Positions 44,262 to 56,756 of a stretch of DNA of 64,000 nt are shown piece by piece. Under the pieces are notes generated by a model. The model was not told the DNA's origin. It worked only from the letters and a program-made list of their open reading frames with translations, and made no database searches. Each line of letters starts with the position of its first letter. Positions within the stretch are counted from its first letter, which is position 1. This DNA comes from Strix aluco (Eukaryota > Chordata > Aves > Strigiformes > Strigidae). The stretch spans positions 46,193,287-46,257,286 of the forward strand of contig NC_133970.1 in the NCBI RefSeq assembly GCF_031877795.1, written 5' to 3'. The translations under genes and the position numbers were made by a program.

Positions 44262-45260
44262 TGTCCTGGTTTGAGCCCAGAGAGCAACTGAGCACCAGGA
44301 AGCTGCTTGCTTCCCCCTCAGGGATGGGAAGGAGAAAATAAAACAAAAGGCTTGGGAATTGAGACAAGGACAAGGAGGGATGACTCACCCATTATGATCA
44401 CAGGGAAAAGACAGACTCCTTAGGGGAAGAAAAATAACATCAATTTAATTTAAACACTGGCACCACCACCACTTAATTTTCCAATCAGAATAAAACAATG
44501 AGAAATATAACCACATCTTAAAAACACCTTCCCCCACCCCTCCCTTCTTCCTGGCCTCAGTTTTGATCCCGATTTCTCTACCTCCTCCTCTCCAAGTGGT
44601 GCAGGGCATGTGGGTTGTGGTCAGTTCATAACCCGTTGTTTCTGCTGCTCCTTCCTCCTCAGGGAGAGGACTCTTCACCCCTGCTCCAGCGTGGAGTCCC
44701 TCTCACAGGAGATAGTCCTCTACAAACTCCTCCAACGTGGGTCCCTCCCATGGGCTGCAGCTCTTCGTGAACTGCTCCAGCATGTGTCCCTCCCATGTGT
44801 TGCAGTCCTCCCAGTGCCGAACTGCTACAGTGAGCACTGCCCTCAGAGTCCCAGCCTTCTTTGGGCACAGCCCCCTGCTCCAGCGTGGGGTCCTCCACAG
44901 GCTGCAGGTGGGCATCTGCTCCACCAGTGACCTCTGTGGGCTGCAGGGCACAGCCTGCCCTCTCACCATGGGCTGCAGGGGAGTCTCTGCTCCAGTGTAC
45001 CTGCCCTCTTCTCCTTTTTTCTTCCACTGACCTCGGTATTTCCAGAGGTATCTCCCTCACAACTCCCCCTCCTCCTCTCCAGTTCCCCTTCTTAAATATG
45101 TTATTGTAGATGCGCAGCCACCGTCGCTAATTGGCTCAGCCTTGGCCAGAGGTGGGTCCGACTTGGAGCCTGATGAGCTTCAAGAAGCTTCTCACAGTGG
45201 CCACTGCTGTAGCCCCCTCCCCTGCCACCAAAACCCTGCCACACACACAAACCCAACGCA
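44262..45260 (-). mobile_element. Solo LTR, related to the copy at 1754
   Basis: 999 bases, TGTCCTGGTTTGAGCCC to ACCCAACGCA. Long stretches (ccttcccccacccctcccttcttcc, then tgctccagcgtgg repeats) parallel the LTR at 1754-2895. The flanks acatc and gcatc match at four of five bases. ORFs inside (44610-45109) are repeat artefacts. Confidence 0.8.
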
Positions 45261-47753
45261 GCATCTCAGAGATTCTGCCCACCTTTTATCTGGTGGAATT
45301 TTTACCCTGCTCTTCCCTATTAACTATAATGTGAGATCTCTTGAATTATATTTTTTCTGGCAAAGACAGAAATTTCCAAAATGAGCAATCATCTGAGTGA
45401 AAATTATATCAGATGACATAATGCTGAGTGAAAATAATTTTGGAAGGGCATGGCATTTATACTTTTCAAAGCTAATTAATTCTTTTCCAAATTAAAAAAG
45501 ACACAACCCAAACTCAAACTGAATTGTGCTAAATTTTGTTTCCGACTTTTATTTATATTAGAAGAAAAAGTATGATTCTGATTTGCCTAATTACTCAAAA
45601 CCTGGCATGCTCAAATTTTAGATATTCATCAGACCTCTCCACAGAGCAAGGTTCAGAGAACTTCTTGATTTATCTCTTAGACTATTTCTATCCAGAAAGG
45701 AACAATTTGATTGTATAATCCAATATCCTTCTTTGGCCATATATTAAGTAGTGTAGTGAACACCATATCACATGAAGTTCTAGAATACCTGCAGAATACT
45801 ACTTTGATACTAAAATTCCTGGGATAGGGGGGAAACTCATTTTCCTTTTACAGTGTTTTGCCTTGTTTAAGGTTGGAAATTGTGTGGCTTCAGCTACTTG
45901 CCATTGGAACTCGTGTTATGCTGCTGTTCAGGAGACTTTTAGGATAACTTCTCCTTCAGTGTGTTTTTGAAGAAGGACCATCTAAGAGCCATTTCTTTAT
46001 AGCTTATTGCAGTATCAGTCTATCCTGTTTTTATGATTTTTTTTTTTATATTTACAATTAAAAATTGACAGCTGTGTTGAGCCAGAAACTCTCTGGGACA
46101 GAGATTTTGAGGAAATAGAGTTGGTATCATCTAGATGTTTGTGAAATTCTTGTGCTCCCTTGCTTCCCTGAAAACTTCATCTTGTTCTTCAAAGTACCCC
46201 TGCAGACAAATTTTGTCATTTCAGATAGGAATAGATGTGTCTGTCCATGTCACAAAGTTGGGTGATTCTATAAACTTTGTGCTTTGAGTTTGGTTTTCAT
46301 TATGTGGAGATTTTTTGTAGTTGTTATTGGCAAATGGAAGGTAATTTAGTAGAGTGCAATCTGTGTTAAAGTATAGATTTGTGGGAATCTGCATTTGAAA
46401 TATTACTGAACTGAACTTTGTTCCAGTTGCTTAGTTTTATAAAATTCTTGTGGCTTGCTTTATAGTCACTAATTTAAAATTCCTTTCTAGTGTAGGTTTT
46501 ACCTCCTAAAAATTTTACCATGCTAATACTGTTTGAATATTGAATGCTTGTTTAGTTAATGTGTTGAATCCACTACAGCTAATCTGATATTAATTAGAAT
46601 TATGAGTTATGAATTAGAATTATGGGGGGGGGGTTAGTTTAGATAGTATTGCAGATTTTCTAAAAGTCTTGGAATTCTGCTTTAAAAGCTGTGGTGCTTT
46701 TTGAAGGTGCTTATGGATGGTTTCCTCAAAAATTAAGTAAACGTTACCAATAGTGTTAAATTACTAGAAGTATGGTTGTAAGCATCCCATAGGCAAAATC
46801 TCAAAGTTCATTTGCTTCTGCAAGTATGTCTGGCTTCCCAAATTAGGTAATCTTCCAAAGAAGAGTTGAAATGAAAGTGACTTAGTCCCTTTTACTGTTT
46901 AGCTGTATATATTCTTGAACGTTTGTGCCTCATTTGTCTAAAATGACCTTAATTAAACATGAAGCACACTATTAGTTTAGAGAATTGGGCTTTTTGGCTT
47001 GTTTCACTTGCTGTTGTGGGGTTTTTTTGTCAAAACATGATTTGCACTCAAAGGGCCTAATCCTGACATTAGTGACAAAATGCAAATTACTTCTCAGTTC
47101 AGTGATGTGGGATTGGGTTCCATGTTTCCATCTGTACCTTACAGGTTTAGTAATTATGCAAGAAGATTAATCGTATTTCTTGGAAGCTAATAAGCTGACC
47201 CATACTGATTTAGAAATGAAGCAAAATAGTTGTGAGCTTTGCCCCCTCAAAGACAGAAAATTTTGTTTGAATTATCATCTTAGGGTTTGCTTTGTTTGTT
47301 TTAAAAATTTGTTAATATTCTGTTGTTAAAGTGTAGAACTGGAGCTTTACCATTACAAATAGATTTAGGATATTTTTCCTCTAATCATTTTAAGGATCAG
47401 AGTTACAGAATGCTTGCAGCAGCCTTGTATTTTTCTGTCTGTTTGTGACAAACCAGCTACTGTACATTCATATAGAGCAGTGCAGTCCTTGCCACTGGCA
47501 GTTTCTGACAGAGAGCCTGTAGGCTGACATAAGTGCAGCCTGTTGTGAACTGCTAAGTGGGAGTCTGCCAAAAACTCAGCAGACAGAACTAATTGGGGAA
47601 AAAAAAGGATTTTTGTGCCCTCATCTGTCCCTCTTCAATTTTATTTTTTTTTACAAGATGAATATTGTTAAAGTAACTTGTTTATGTAAGATTTGTCTGC
47701 CTCTATCTTCTCATTGCATTAATCATTTTTTAACTTCAAGTCTTGCACTGCAG

Positions 47754-47832
47754 GTCACTGAGCACTTCCACATGGTGGCTGGCACAGGACCAAATTCAAG
47801 ACACGCAACTCATCGCAGCTGATGAAAAACTG
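47754..47832 (+). CDS. NDUFS4: NDUFS4 exon 2
   Basis: A 79-base exon with acceptor tcttgcactgcag and donor gtaagg. In the phase left by exon 1 it reads through without a stop and contains the signature [17 protein letters not shown] and ADEKL. The mature complex I subunit is named AQDQ after its N-terminus, which lies here, so exon 1 and the start of exon 2 form the cleaved presequence. Human exon 2 is also 79 bases. The next coding exon would begin with DITTLTG and was not found in the window, so it lies beyond 64000. Confidence 0.95.
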
Positions 47833-50089
47833 GTAAGGGTTTTCTACTGCATACTGCTATGATACAGCTTTCAGGGTTATTTCTGCACAATAGGCATTCA
47901 GTATGGTATTCTGCATTCTTCTATAAATGTGAACTACAAAGCAATGATCCTTCATATGTTTTTAAAAGGGGAACATTAGTCAAACATAAGTATGTGAAAG
48001 AAATATGGTATTCAAAGTATTATTAATATAAAATGATGAGTACCTTGATTATTATTATTATATTGTGGTCAAGGACCTGAGCTGTAATTTATAACAAGTT
48101 TGTACTTTTTGAAATCTGGGTATATTTCTGTGTAGTGAAATTGTACAGAATTTGCCAGCTTCCTGAAATTATCTTCATTAGGACCCATAATATTAAAGAA
48201 AGCACATAAGGAAGCATCATGCAAGGTTATTGTTACTATGCACATATACTCTAGCTTTTGAATATACATGAAAGTTAGATTACAACTAGGAACAAATGCA
48301 TAACATTCTTCTGATAATCAGTAGTAGATCAGAAATTTGGCAATCTTTTCTGATAAGTTCTTCCATAATGTGTGGTCTGTTACTCTAGTTGCAACCTGAC
48401 ACTTATATTTGCATTATTCAATAGTATAATTGTTGTAAGACTTCTGAGGGGAATGCATCACAGCAGAAGCATACTTTTCATTGGTTTTCATATCACTTTT
48501 TAAATCTTCATGAAAAAAAAATTCCCATCATATGTACCGGGCAGTTCATATTGTATGTACTTTCTTGTATCCCTGAAGCTACTTAAGAAATATTTGAAAA
48601 TTGTATTTATAAATTGAACATTTGTAATGATAACTACAAGTTGAGACAGCTGAAGTTTAATAGGCTATTGGAAAAAAACATACCTACTTTAACAACTAAA
48701 GAGTTTTTATTTCTCATGCTTTGTAATATAAATGCAGCAATAATAATTTTTTTTACGTGTCAGTAGATTCAGATTTTTGTAAACTTTTTTCTGAATTTAA
48801 AAAGTAATAGCATAGTTCTAGGTTAGTTAAAAATTAGGTAGAAAATTAATACTGTATTTTAGTGAACATGATTATCTTGCTAATCTAATCGTATAACTTT
48901 GGATTCAGGAAATTTCATTTAATGTACAAAAGTTCATGAGTCACTATGTAAATAAGATTCACCAAGTCAATAGACCTACATTTCCCTAAGAATATTATGA
49001 ATTGCATTTGATTATTGTAGCACTGTTCTTTAACATTTTTTTAAAAAATCATCCAAATAGAGTTTTTATAATGCCTGAATTTACAGTATCACATTTTCCT
49101 ATTGTGACCTCTGGTGATGAATACATAGATCTGAAAGAGACTACAGTGCAAAGACAGACCCACAAAATAAATACTCTTCTATCTTTCATATTGTATTTAA
49201 ATGTACATTATCCTAAGTTAGGGTTTTACATTACCCTGTCTAGCTATGAGAGTTTATACTTACAGTTAAGTTAAAGTGATGCTAATTTGAAATACAACTG
49301 TTCTGTTCTCTTGGTACTAGTGTAAATGAATTGTAAGTGAAGTGGTTATTTATAATGTCATTATGTATTCTCATCAAGTTGAAGATGCTCATATCATCGT
49401 TGGTTTTTTTTTGAGATCTGATGCTAGCAGCCATTGAATCATTTTGTCTAATTCCATTGTTTGCTTGTCAGTTTTTGATACATGTAAACTAAATGATTAT
49501 TTTATCCTTAGTTCTTTCAAGTATTAGGTTAAATGTCAAACTGAATAGTATTTTGCTGCAATATTGTGCATCTAGTGCTTCTACAGGCTAGACACTAGTT
49601 TCTACAGGCTAGACACTTGTGAAAGTTGCTGTCTGAAATTGGAAGATGCTATACCAAATTACCCCCAAATATTTGCCAATAAAAGGACTTTTTGTAGTGG
49701 TTAAAAGATACCAATATTTCAAGAATGTTTCTAACTTAGAACAACTGCCAGAAAATATCCTTTGTATATCTAAAGCAGAATATTCCACTGATAATGTATA
49801 TGCTGTAGCTCAAAGCAACAATTAATGCAAGACCAGTTGTAGTTTGGTCACTGGGGAGACGCTAGAAACACTGTGGAACTGTGGTTAAGGATCAGTGTCG
49901 CGGATGAAAGTATTAACATGGTGATGGTTTAGCAGGAAATCTAGATTTATTAATAACTAACAGCAATTTATCATTACAAAATAATTCAGAAATGTTGACA
50001 GAAAGAAAAGTGACTTATTTACAGATTCTAAAATGACAAGATTCACACTAACTTACTTAGCGGTACCTTAATTTATACATGCGCATACA

Positions 50090-50654
50090 TGAAGTGAGGA
50101 ACCCTAACAAAATGTATGCAGGACAACTAAGAGGGACACTGGACAGGCAGGATGATGCAATAAAAGGATGAGTTACAGCAGGGTGGGCTCTCAGCAGGGT
50201 GGGCTCTCAGCAGGATGGGCTCTTGAGATAAGGAAGGAGCTGCAACTACTGAGTCCCAAGCTAAGGAACGGGGACTCAACAAATGCTGAGTTGTCATGAC
50301 TATGGAAATGCTGAAAAAGACCTAACTAGGTGAAAAGTCACGAGAGGAAGAGGAGGCATCTTCAATCTTCATCCTGAAGACCCCCGCCCAAGACCACCAG
50401 GAGCCACTGCGCAGGCGCAATGGGGAGGGACTTGGGGCGGGATTTATGATAATGATTTCTCAAATCTAATTGTAATATCTCTCCCTATTCTCGGGATTAT
50501 CATGAATATGTAAACACTTACGCTATAGGAAGGAGCTGCTTTTCGCTCCAAAATGTGCATGTTTGTGGAGGAGCGATCCCCCGTGCACCCAGCGCTGAAT
50601 AAACATACCTTCTTTATAACCTTACTGGTTGTAAAGTCGTGACTCCGCATGTCA
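50090..50654 (+). repeat. ERV3 5' LTR
   Basis: TGAAGTGAGGAACCC to CGCATGTCA. A 16-bp unit (cagcagggtgggctct) occurs three times in tandem from about 50173 and could be an enhancer. The AATAAA signal lies near 50599 (ctgaataaacatacc), with tttataacc just after it. Confidence 0.93.
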
Positions 50655-50657
50655 TTT

Positions 50658-50675
50658 TGGCACCCCAGATGGGAC
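50658..50675 (+). promoter_or_regulatory. ERV3 primer-binding site, Arg-tRNA type
   Basis: TGGCACCCCAGATGGGAC begins three bases after the LTR. It is complementary to the 3' end of tRNA-Arg(CCU) (...GTCCCATCTGGGGTGCCA). Confidence 0.8.
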
Positions 50676-50796
50676 TCTCTCTACTTGACTGCCAGAATGA
50701 CTGAGGAACAGACATCCTAGCTGCAGCCCGGGAATTCTCGGAGGAACTCCGCTCTCAGCCGTTCACTGCGGGGGCAGACAAGAGCCATCTAAACTA

Positions 50797-50811
50797 TGGA
50801 CAAAGGTATGT
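50797..50811 (+). promoter_or_regulatory. Likely ERV3 major splice donor
   Basis: ATGGACAAAG|GTATGT (cut after 50805) is a strong donor consensus in the leader, where a subgenomic env RNA would be spliced. An ATG stands ten bases before the cut. Confidence 0.55.
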
Positions 50812-51445
50812 TTACGGGGTAATGGGCTGCTGGTAAGGCGCGCAGAGACGTCTGGCGCACAGCCTAGAGGGGTACCCAGTCTGGTTAAGGCGCCTCGGGA
50901 AGAGCTCTGTTTAGGGTGTTAAACGGGATAGCTGTCGTTCATGTCATCTGTTGTAACCCATGGGAAATCGAAATATTGAAATTCACATCAGTGCAATTGT
51001 CGTTGTGGGCTCCTAAAGATTTTTTCATCCGATAACGTCTTTGGGAGCTTGTAACGACTATTATACTATGTGTTAATTTACGTTAACTGGCTTTATACCT
51101 GTGGTAAATGATTAACGGTTTACGATTTATGTGGTACATGAACTTGGCTATTGTCTTAACTGGTACACTTTGTAGTATGAGTGTGAGTAAAAAGCGTGAT
51201 GGGCCTTTTAAGTAACTGTGTGACTGAGTGCTTGCAGAGTGTGAGTGAAAAGCGAATAAAACTGATATCAGAGTGTGAGTGAGACACAGCACAGCTGCGA
51301 AGCGAGTGCAGAGTTCTGATCCGCGGTTCCATGTTCTCCGCGAGGAGAGCGGCCGGAGACAAACGAAGCAAATTCAGCTGCCAGGCGAGCAAAGTGGTTG
51401 TTGGGGGATATCCAACTTAACATATTAGGAGCGAATGAGGCTGGT
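50812..51445 (+). other. ERV3 leader sequence
   Basis: Long untranslated leader between splice donor and gag. Repeated gagtgtgagtgaaaagcg-like phrases occur near 51178-51290. It may contain the packaging signal, which cannot be read from sequence alone. Confidence 0.5.
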
Positions 51446-51544
51446 ATGTTGGGTTGGATGTCCCTGATGACCGTTGGTGGGATAGCAGCCGGAATAATAA
51501 TTGTTGTGATCCTTTGTTGCTTTTGTTGCCGTATTCTGTGGTAA
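51446..51544 (+). CDS. ERV3 leader micro-ORF: membrane peptide with Cys cluster (32 aa)
   Basis: ATG-started ORF about 220 bases before gag, ending in TAA at 51542-51544. A short Gly- and Met-containing start is followed by a hydrophobic run (AAGIIIVVIL), then CCFCC and a basic residue. The layout, a membrane segment directly followed by clustered Cys, matches the ERV2 leader ORF at 13630 although the sequences differ. It may be a translated leader peptide or chance; coding is unproven. Confidence 0.4.
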   Translation: MLGWMSLMTVGGIAAGIIIVVILCCFCCRILW

Positions 51545-51761
51545 CACATCGACTCTGTGTATAGTGTAAAATCTGCCAGGATTCGGCTTGTTTTAATTGT
51601 AATAATTGCCTGTACCAATATTACGGTTATTGCAGTAGAGATAGGTTGTGCTTTGGGATACGACTGGGAAATTTAAAGCGTAAAGAGAAAGTATAGGAGT
51701 GTCCCCCATTTGTTCCCACTTTAATCTGAAGCAAACTCTTTGGGATTTGGGTGGGAGCAGG

Positions 51762-53222
51762 ATGGGAAATACCCACAGCAAAGGAGTCCTAAAGAAAAGC
51801 CCCTTATGATGTATACTAATGCATTGGAAAGCTATCATTAGGTCTGGGGGCACAGAAAATAAAAAGACTCTTATAAAATATTGCAATCAGTGGTGGCCAC
51901 TTTATAAACTGGACAATGAGGCACAATGGCCACTAAATGGCACTTTGGACTATAATACCCTCCTACAGTTAATGTTGTTCTTAAGAAGGGAGGGGAAGTG
52001 GGATGAAGTATCATATGCGGACGTGTTTTTCACTATCCATAATCATCCTGATTGCCAAAGGGATTGCGGTCTAATCGTACCACAAGATCCCCTGGTGCTC
52101 GCTTTGGAGCGAGAAAACAATAAAGGATTAAAAGCAAAACTGAGACAATGTTGCTCAGCATGTAGTATTGGCCAGAGATGTACAAAAATTGGAAAGGTGC
52201 ACCAAGGATCAGACCCCGACCTGACAGACTTATTTAAGCCTCCCCCACAAAAGCAGTCTCCTCCACAGCCACAAAAACAAGAACAAGACTCAGATTCAGA
52301 CCCTACTCCTGCCCCCTCTCCCCCAGGTAGCCCGGTGTCTTCCCGCACACAGGGAAAATCTGCCCAAACAATTCTTCAGGCACCCCTCAGGGAGGCAGTC
52401 GGTCCAGATGGGGGAGCCATGCTAATAAAAATACCCTTTTCCAGCACAGACTTAGAAAATTGGAAAAGAGCTGTAAAGGAGTTCTGGAGTGACCCAATAA
52501 GCGTGACCAGACAATTTCAGTTTATACTGAAACAACATAATCCTGATTGGAATGATATACAGTTACTACTGGATTACCTAACAGAGACCGAGAAACAATT
52601 GGTTTTGAAAGCAGCAGGTGATTTGGCCTCAGACTATTGCAGAACCACGGGGAACGAGGGTAAGGATTTCTTTCCCCTTCAGGACCCAAGGTGGAATCCG
52701 AACAGTTCTGCTCAAATGGACAGGTTAAAAGGATACCAGGATTTAATCTTAAAGGGATTGGAAAGGGCCATGCCCAAAAATATAAATTGGTCAGCATTAT
52801 ATGCAATTAAGCAGGGTCCTTCGGAATCACCTTCTGAATTCCTGGATCGGCTAAGGGAAGTGATGCGTCGAAATACGCCACTAGACCCAGGATCCGAAGT
52901 GGGAATACAACAGCTGGTATCATTATTTTTGGGGCAATCCACAGGGGATATCAGGCGTAAGTTGCAGAAACTACGCACCACGGAAAGCAGGAACCTAGAA
53001 GTATTACTGGATGAAGCATGGAGGGTGTTTAGCAACAGGGAGGACGAATATAGGAAGGGGCAAGAAAGAGTGGTGGCAGTAATAGATGAACTACAGGGGA
53101 GAAAATTTAAGAAGGGGTTTCTGGATAAAGACCAGTGTGCATTTTGTAAAGAAAGAGGACACTGGAAGGCTGCCTGTCCGAAACAAAAGCGGAAAGTACT
53201 TGCATCAATAAATACAGATTGA
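51762..53222 (+). pseudogene. gag: ERV3 Gag, gammaretrovirus-like, early TGA
   Basis: An ATG-Gly start with an N-myristoylation pattern (MGNTHSK) lies at 51762. Sixteen codons in, TGA stands at 51807-51809 in frame. The rest is open from the next ATG (51819) for 467 codons. Numbering from that ATG: matrix (WWPLYKLDNEAQWPLNG near 27-43), a Pro-rich linker (PPPQKQSPPQPQKQ), capsid beginning near residue 205 (IKIPFSSTDLENWK) with a homology region (KQGPSESPSEFLDRLREVM) near 330-350, and one zinc knuckle CAFCKERGHWKAAC at about 440-453. It ends with TGA at 53220-53222. Without the first 19 residues, membrane targeting would be lost. Confidence 0.9.
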
Positions 53223-56200
53223 CAGGGACCGGAGGAGTCCACCCTAGCGGATCCACTGGTTACAATAAAGCTAGGGAAAGAACAAAGAGAAATAGAATTT
53301 TTAGTAGATACCGGAGCAACTTATTCAGTACTTAATCAAGCTCTGATGCCCCTGGGAGAAGAATATGTGATGGTAAAAGGAGCTACTGGACAAACTGAAA
53401 AAGCTTATTTTTGTAAGCCATTAAAATATAAATTGGGAAAGCAAATGGGTATACATAAATTCTTGTATCTACCAAATTCACCCAAAGCTCTTCTGGGAAG
53501 AGATCTTTTGGAACAATTGAAAGCCATAATTACATTCAAAAAAGGAGAAGTTACTCTGAAGGTAAATAATCAACAATATATACAAATGATGAGCTTACTT
53601 TTAACAAATCTTCCAATAAAAGAAGAAGTAATTAGTAAAGAAATTATGGACCAGGTATACCCCGGAGTATGGGCAACGGATATACCAGGGCAGGCTAAAA
53701 ATGCTATGCCAGTTATAGTAAAATTAAAAGAAGGGCAAAAACCAGTAAGGATAAAACAATATCCTCTAAAAAGGGAGGATTGGGAAGGCATTCAGCCCAT
53801 CATTGAGAGATTTTTAGATCAGGGATTGCTGAGGGAATGCGAATCTGATTTCAGTACCCCTATCCTTCCAGTAAAGAAACCAGATGGGTCCTACTGGGTG
53901 GTGCAGGATCTAAGGGCAATTAATAAAATAACCGAAGATCTATATCCTGTAGTGGCTAACCCTTATACCTTGCTCACCACCTTAACCCAGGAACTAGCCT
54001 GGTTTACCGTTCTAGATTTAAAAGATGCCTTCTTTTGCCTCCCTCTCCACGAGTCTAGCCAGAAATTATTTGCTTTTGAATGGGAAAATCACAAAACAGG
54101 CCGCAAAATTCAACTACCCTGGACGGTGCTGCCTCAAGGATTTAAGAACAGCCCCACGATATTTGGTAATCAATTAGCTAAAGATCTTGAAAGCTGGGAC
54201 CAGCCACCTGACAAAGGCAAGATTCTCCAATACGTGGATGACCTGCTTGTCGCTACGGAAACCAGAGAAGGATGTATCGCCTGGACGGTGAGCCTCCTAA
54301 ACTTTTTGGGTCTACAGGGGTATAGAGTCTCCCAGAAGAAGGCGCAAGTGGTACAACAACAGGTTGTCTATATGGGCTATGAGATAAGCGCGGGAGTCCG
54401 TACCCTGGGGCAATCCCGAAAAGAGGCAATTTGCCAAACACCACAACCCAGAACTGTGAAAGAACTGCGCACCTTTTTAGGCGTGACTGGGTGGTGTAGG
54501 CTTTGGATATACAACTACGGGCTCCTGGTCAAACCTCTGTATGACCTTATTAAGGCAGGCACAAGCGGAAACAGATTGGAATGGACCCCAGATGCAGACA
54601 GGGCCTATATGGACTTGAAAAAGGCCCTGATGTCAGCACCTGCACTTGGACTCCCGGATGTGAGTAAACCTTTCTCTCTATTCTCGCACGAAAAACAGGG
54701 AATAGCTTTGGGAATCCTAACCCAAGACCTTGGGCCCTATCGAAGGACTGTGGCCTATTTCTCCAAGCAATTAGACAAGGCTGCGAAAGGATGGCCAGGA
54801 TGTCTCAGAGCAGTGGCAGCCATAATCTTGAATATCCAGGAAGCTCGTAAATTTACCCTGGGTCAGAAAATGACTGTGTTTGTCTCCCACACTGTATCAG
54901 CGGTCTTAAAAGCTAAAGGTGGTCACTGGCTGTCACCACAGAGATACCTGAGGTACCAGGCTATCATGGTAGAACTAGATGATGTAGAAATAGTGGTGAC
55001 TAACATTGTCAACCCAGCTTCTTTCCTAGATGGCAGGAACGGGGAACTTTTGGAACATGACTGCCTAGAAACTATTGAAGCCGTGTACTCCAGCCGACCA
55101 GATCTGAAAGACACTCCGTTGGAGGGAGCCGATGATTGGTTTACCAATGGAAGCAGTTATATGGTAAGCGGTACCCGACACTCGGGGTATGCGGTCACAA
55201 CAACCAGCGAAGTCCTGGATTCTGGGCCATTACCTGCTTCGACTTCAGCCCAGAAAGCCGAAATAATTGCCTTAACAAAGGCCCTTGAGAGGGCTAAAGG
55301 GCTGAAAATCAACATATGGACTGATTCGAAATATGCATTTGGAGTGGTGCATGCTCATGGGGCCATCTGGAAGGAAAGAGGACTTTTGAACTCTCAAGGA
55401 AAAGCCATCAAACATGCCACAGAGATTCTGAAACTCTTAGAAGCCGTTCAATTACCAGAAAGGGTGGCTATCATGCATATAAAGGCACACCAGAAAGTAC
55501 AATCAGACATAGAAAGAGGCAATGAGCTCGCGGACAGAAAGGCAAAACGAGTGGCACAGATGGAACAGGTAACCGAGGGAGCACTAATCCCAGATGGTAA
55601 GGTCACACTAGGGGAAAAACCCCGCTACAATAAGGAAGACCTTAAACTTATAGGGGATTTAGATGGAAAATATAATCAGGATGGATGGGCTAGTACCTCA
55701 CAGAAGAAAATCATAGTCCCCTCACACATGATATGGGCGGTAGTTCGGGAAGAACATAGAAAGGGTCATTGGGGGATGGAAGCATTATATAAATACTTAA
55801 TTGGGAAGATTGTTGCAAGAAATCTGTATACGACAGTGAGGCAAGTAACTCAACAGTGTGATCTTCGCCTTCAGACTAACCCCAAAGGAGGCCCAAAATT
55901 CGAAGTAGGACAGATAGGCAGAGGTAACCTGCCTGGGCAACAGTGGCAAATTGATTTCTCGGAACTCCCAAGGAAAGGGGGGTACCGGTATTTGTTGGTA
56001 TTAACGGATATTTTTTCAGGATGGCCAGAAGCGTTTCCTTGTAGAACGGCAAAAGCCCGAGAGGTCACCAAAGTCTTGCTACAAGAGATCATTCCAAGGT
56101 TTGGTGTACCATCAGCAATGTCCTCAGATAGGGGATCACACTTTATATCAAAAATAGTTCAACAAGTGAGTTTGCTGTTAGGAATTGATTGGCAGCTGCA

Positions 56201-56756
56201 TACACCTTATCGACCGCAATCGAGTGGCCAGGTAGAGAAAATGAAGCACTTGATTAAACAACAGATTGTGAAATTGGGACAAGAAGCAAATTTGGCTTGG
56301 CCACAGTCTTTGCCTCTGGCACTCTTACGAATCAGGACAAGGCCCAGAGCCAAGGAGGGGATAAGTTCTTTTGAAATTCTATATGGAAGACCGTATTCTG
56401 TAAAGATGGGGATATCATCACAAGTAGGGGAGGAAATAATGAATGGGTACCTCATAGAGTTGAGCAAACAACTCAGAAAGATTGAGAAACATGTATATAG
56501 TACTAGAGGCAGGGGGCTTGATGGACCCGTACATAAGATATCGCCTGGCGATTTTGTATATGTGAAGTCTTTTGCAGATAAGACCCTGGAACCACAGTGG
56601 GAAGGACCGTTTCAAGTACTGCTGACCTCTTACACGGCTATCAAAATCAAGGAACAGAACGCCTGGATTCATCACTCACGAGTGAAGAAGGCACCTAAGT
56701 CCCAATGGAGAATCACACAAGTCCAACCAGGGAAATTATTCTTATCTCGGTCATAA
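53223..56756 (+). CDS. pol: ERV3 Pol: protease, RT, RNase H, integrase
   Basis: It continues in the gag frame directly after the TGA at 53220-53222 and is open to TAA at 56754-56756. The first ATG (53346) lies after the protease active site LVDTGATYS (Asp at 53307), so readthrough must supply the start. RT shows [20 protein letters not shown] and YVDD at 54231. RNase H reads WFTNGSS, where the first catalytic Asp is Asn (55146-55148); the others ([20 protein letters not shown]) are kept. The integrase finger has HRKGH and Cys at 55857, but the partner Cys position is Arg (55866-55868). Catalytic D, D and E are at 55953, 56127 and 56235. A C-terminal GPY/F-type module ([11 protein letters not shown]) is typical of gammaretroviruses. 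RNase H and finger defects make activity doubtful. Confidence 0.93.
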   Translation, partial: QGPEESTLADPLVTIKLGKEQREIEFLVDTGATYSVLNQALMPLGEEYVMVKGATGQTEKAYFCKPLKYKLGKQMGIHKFLYLPNSPKALLGRDLLEQLKAIITFKKGEVTLKVNNQQYIQMMSLLLTNLPIKEEVISKEIMDQVYPGVWATDIPGQAKNAMPVIVKLKEGQKPVRIKQYPLKREDWEGIQPIIERFLDQGLLRECESDFSTPILPVKKPDGSYWVVQDLRAINKITEDLYPVVANPYTLLTTLTQELAWFTVLDLKDAFFCLPLHESSQKLFAFEWENHKTGRKIQLPWTVLPQGFKNSPTIFGNQLAKDLESWDQPPDKGKILQYVDDLLVATETREGCIAWTVSLLNFLGLQGYRVSQKKAQVVQQQVVYMGYEISAGVRTLGQSRKEAICQTPQPRTVKELRTFLGVTGWCRLWIYNYGLLVKPLYDLIKAGTSGNRLEWTPDADRAYMDLKKALMSAPALGLPDVSKPFSLFSHEKQGIALGILTQDLGPYRRTVAYFSKQLDKAAKGWPGCLRAVAAIILNIQEARKFTLGQKMTVFVSHTVSAVLKAKGGHWLSPQRYLRYQAIMVELDDVEIVVTNIVNPASFLDGRNGELLEHDCLETIEAVYSSRPDLKDTPLEGADDWFTNGSSYMVSGTRHSGYAVTTTSEVLDSGPLPASTSAQKAEIIALTKALERAKGLKINIWTDSKYAFGVVHAHGAIWKERGLLNSQGKAIKHATEILKLLEAVQLPERVAIMHIKAHQKVQSDIERGNELADRKAKRVAQMEQVTEGALIPDGKVTLGEKPRYNKEDLKLIGDLDGKYNQDGWASTSQKKIIVPSHMIWAVVREEHRKGHWGMEALYKYLIGKIVARNLYTTVRQVTQQCDLRLQTNPKGGPKFEVGQIGRGNLPGQQWQIDFSELPRKGGYRYLLVLTDIFSGWPEAFPCRTAKAREVTKVLLQEIIPRFGVPSAMSSDRGSHFISKIVQQVSLLLGIDWQLHTPYRPQSSGQVEKMKHLIKQQIVKLGQEANLAWPQSLPLALLRIRTRPRAKEGISSFEILYGRPYSVKMGISSQVGEEIMNGYLIELSKQLRKIEKHVYSTRGRGLDGPVHKISPGDFVYVKSFADKTLEPQWEGPFQVLLTSYTAIKIKEQNAWIHHSRVKKAPKSQWRITQVQPGKLFLSRS

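Larger units (their letters stand above)
21260..47753 (+). other. NDUFS4: NDUFS4 intron 1
   Basis: A 26.5-kb intron with gtaacg at its start and ttgcactgcag at its end. The transposable elements inside it are listed separately. The stretches between them (21640-28505, 29115-31932, 33276-36123, 37094-39113, 43549-44256 and 45266-47740) are AT-rich, with short ORFs only, and no other exon or RNA gene was recognised. A run of 14 C followed by 8 T lies at 29541-29562. The part from about 33900 to 34600 is more GC-rich and may hold an old unassigned repeat. Confidence 0.88.
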
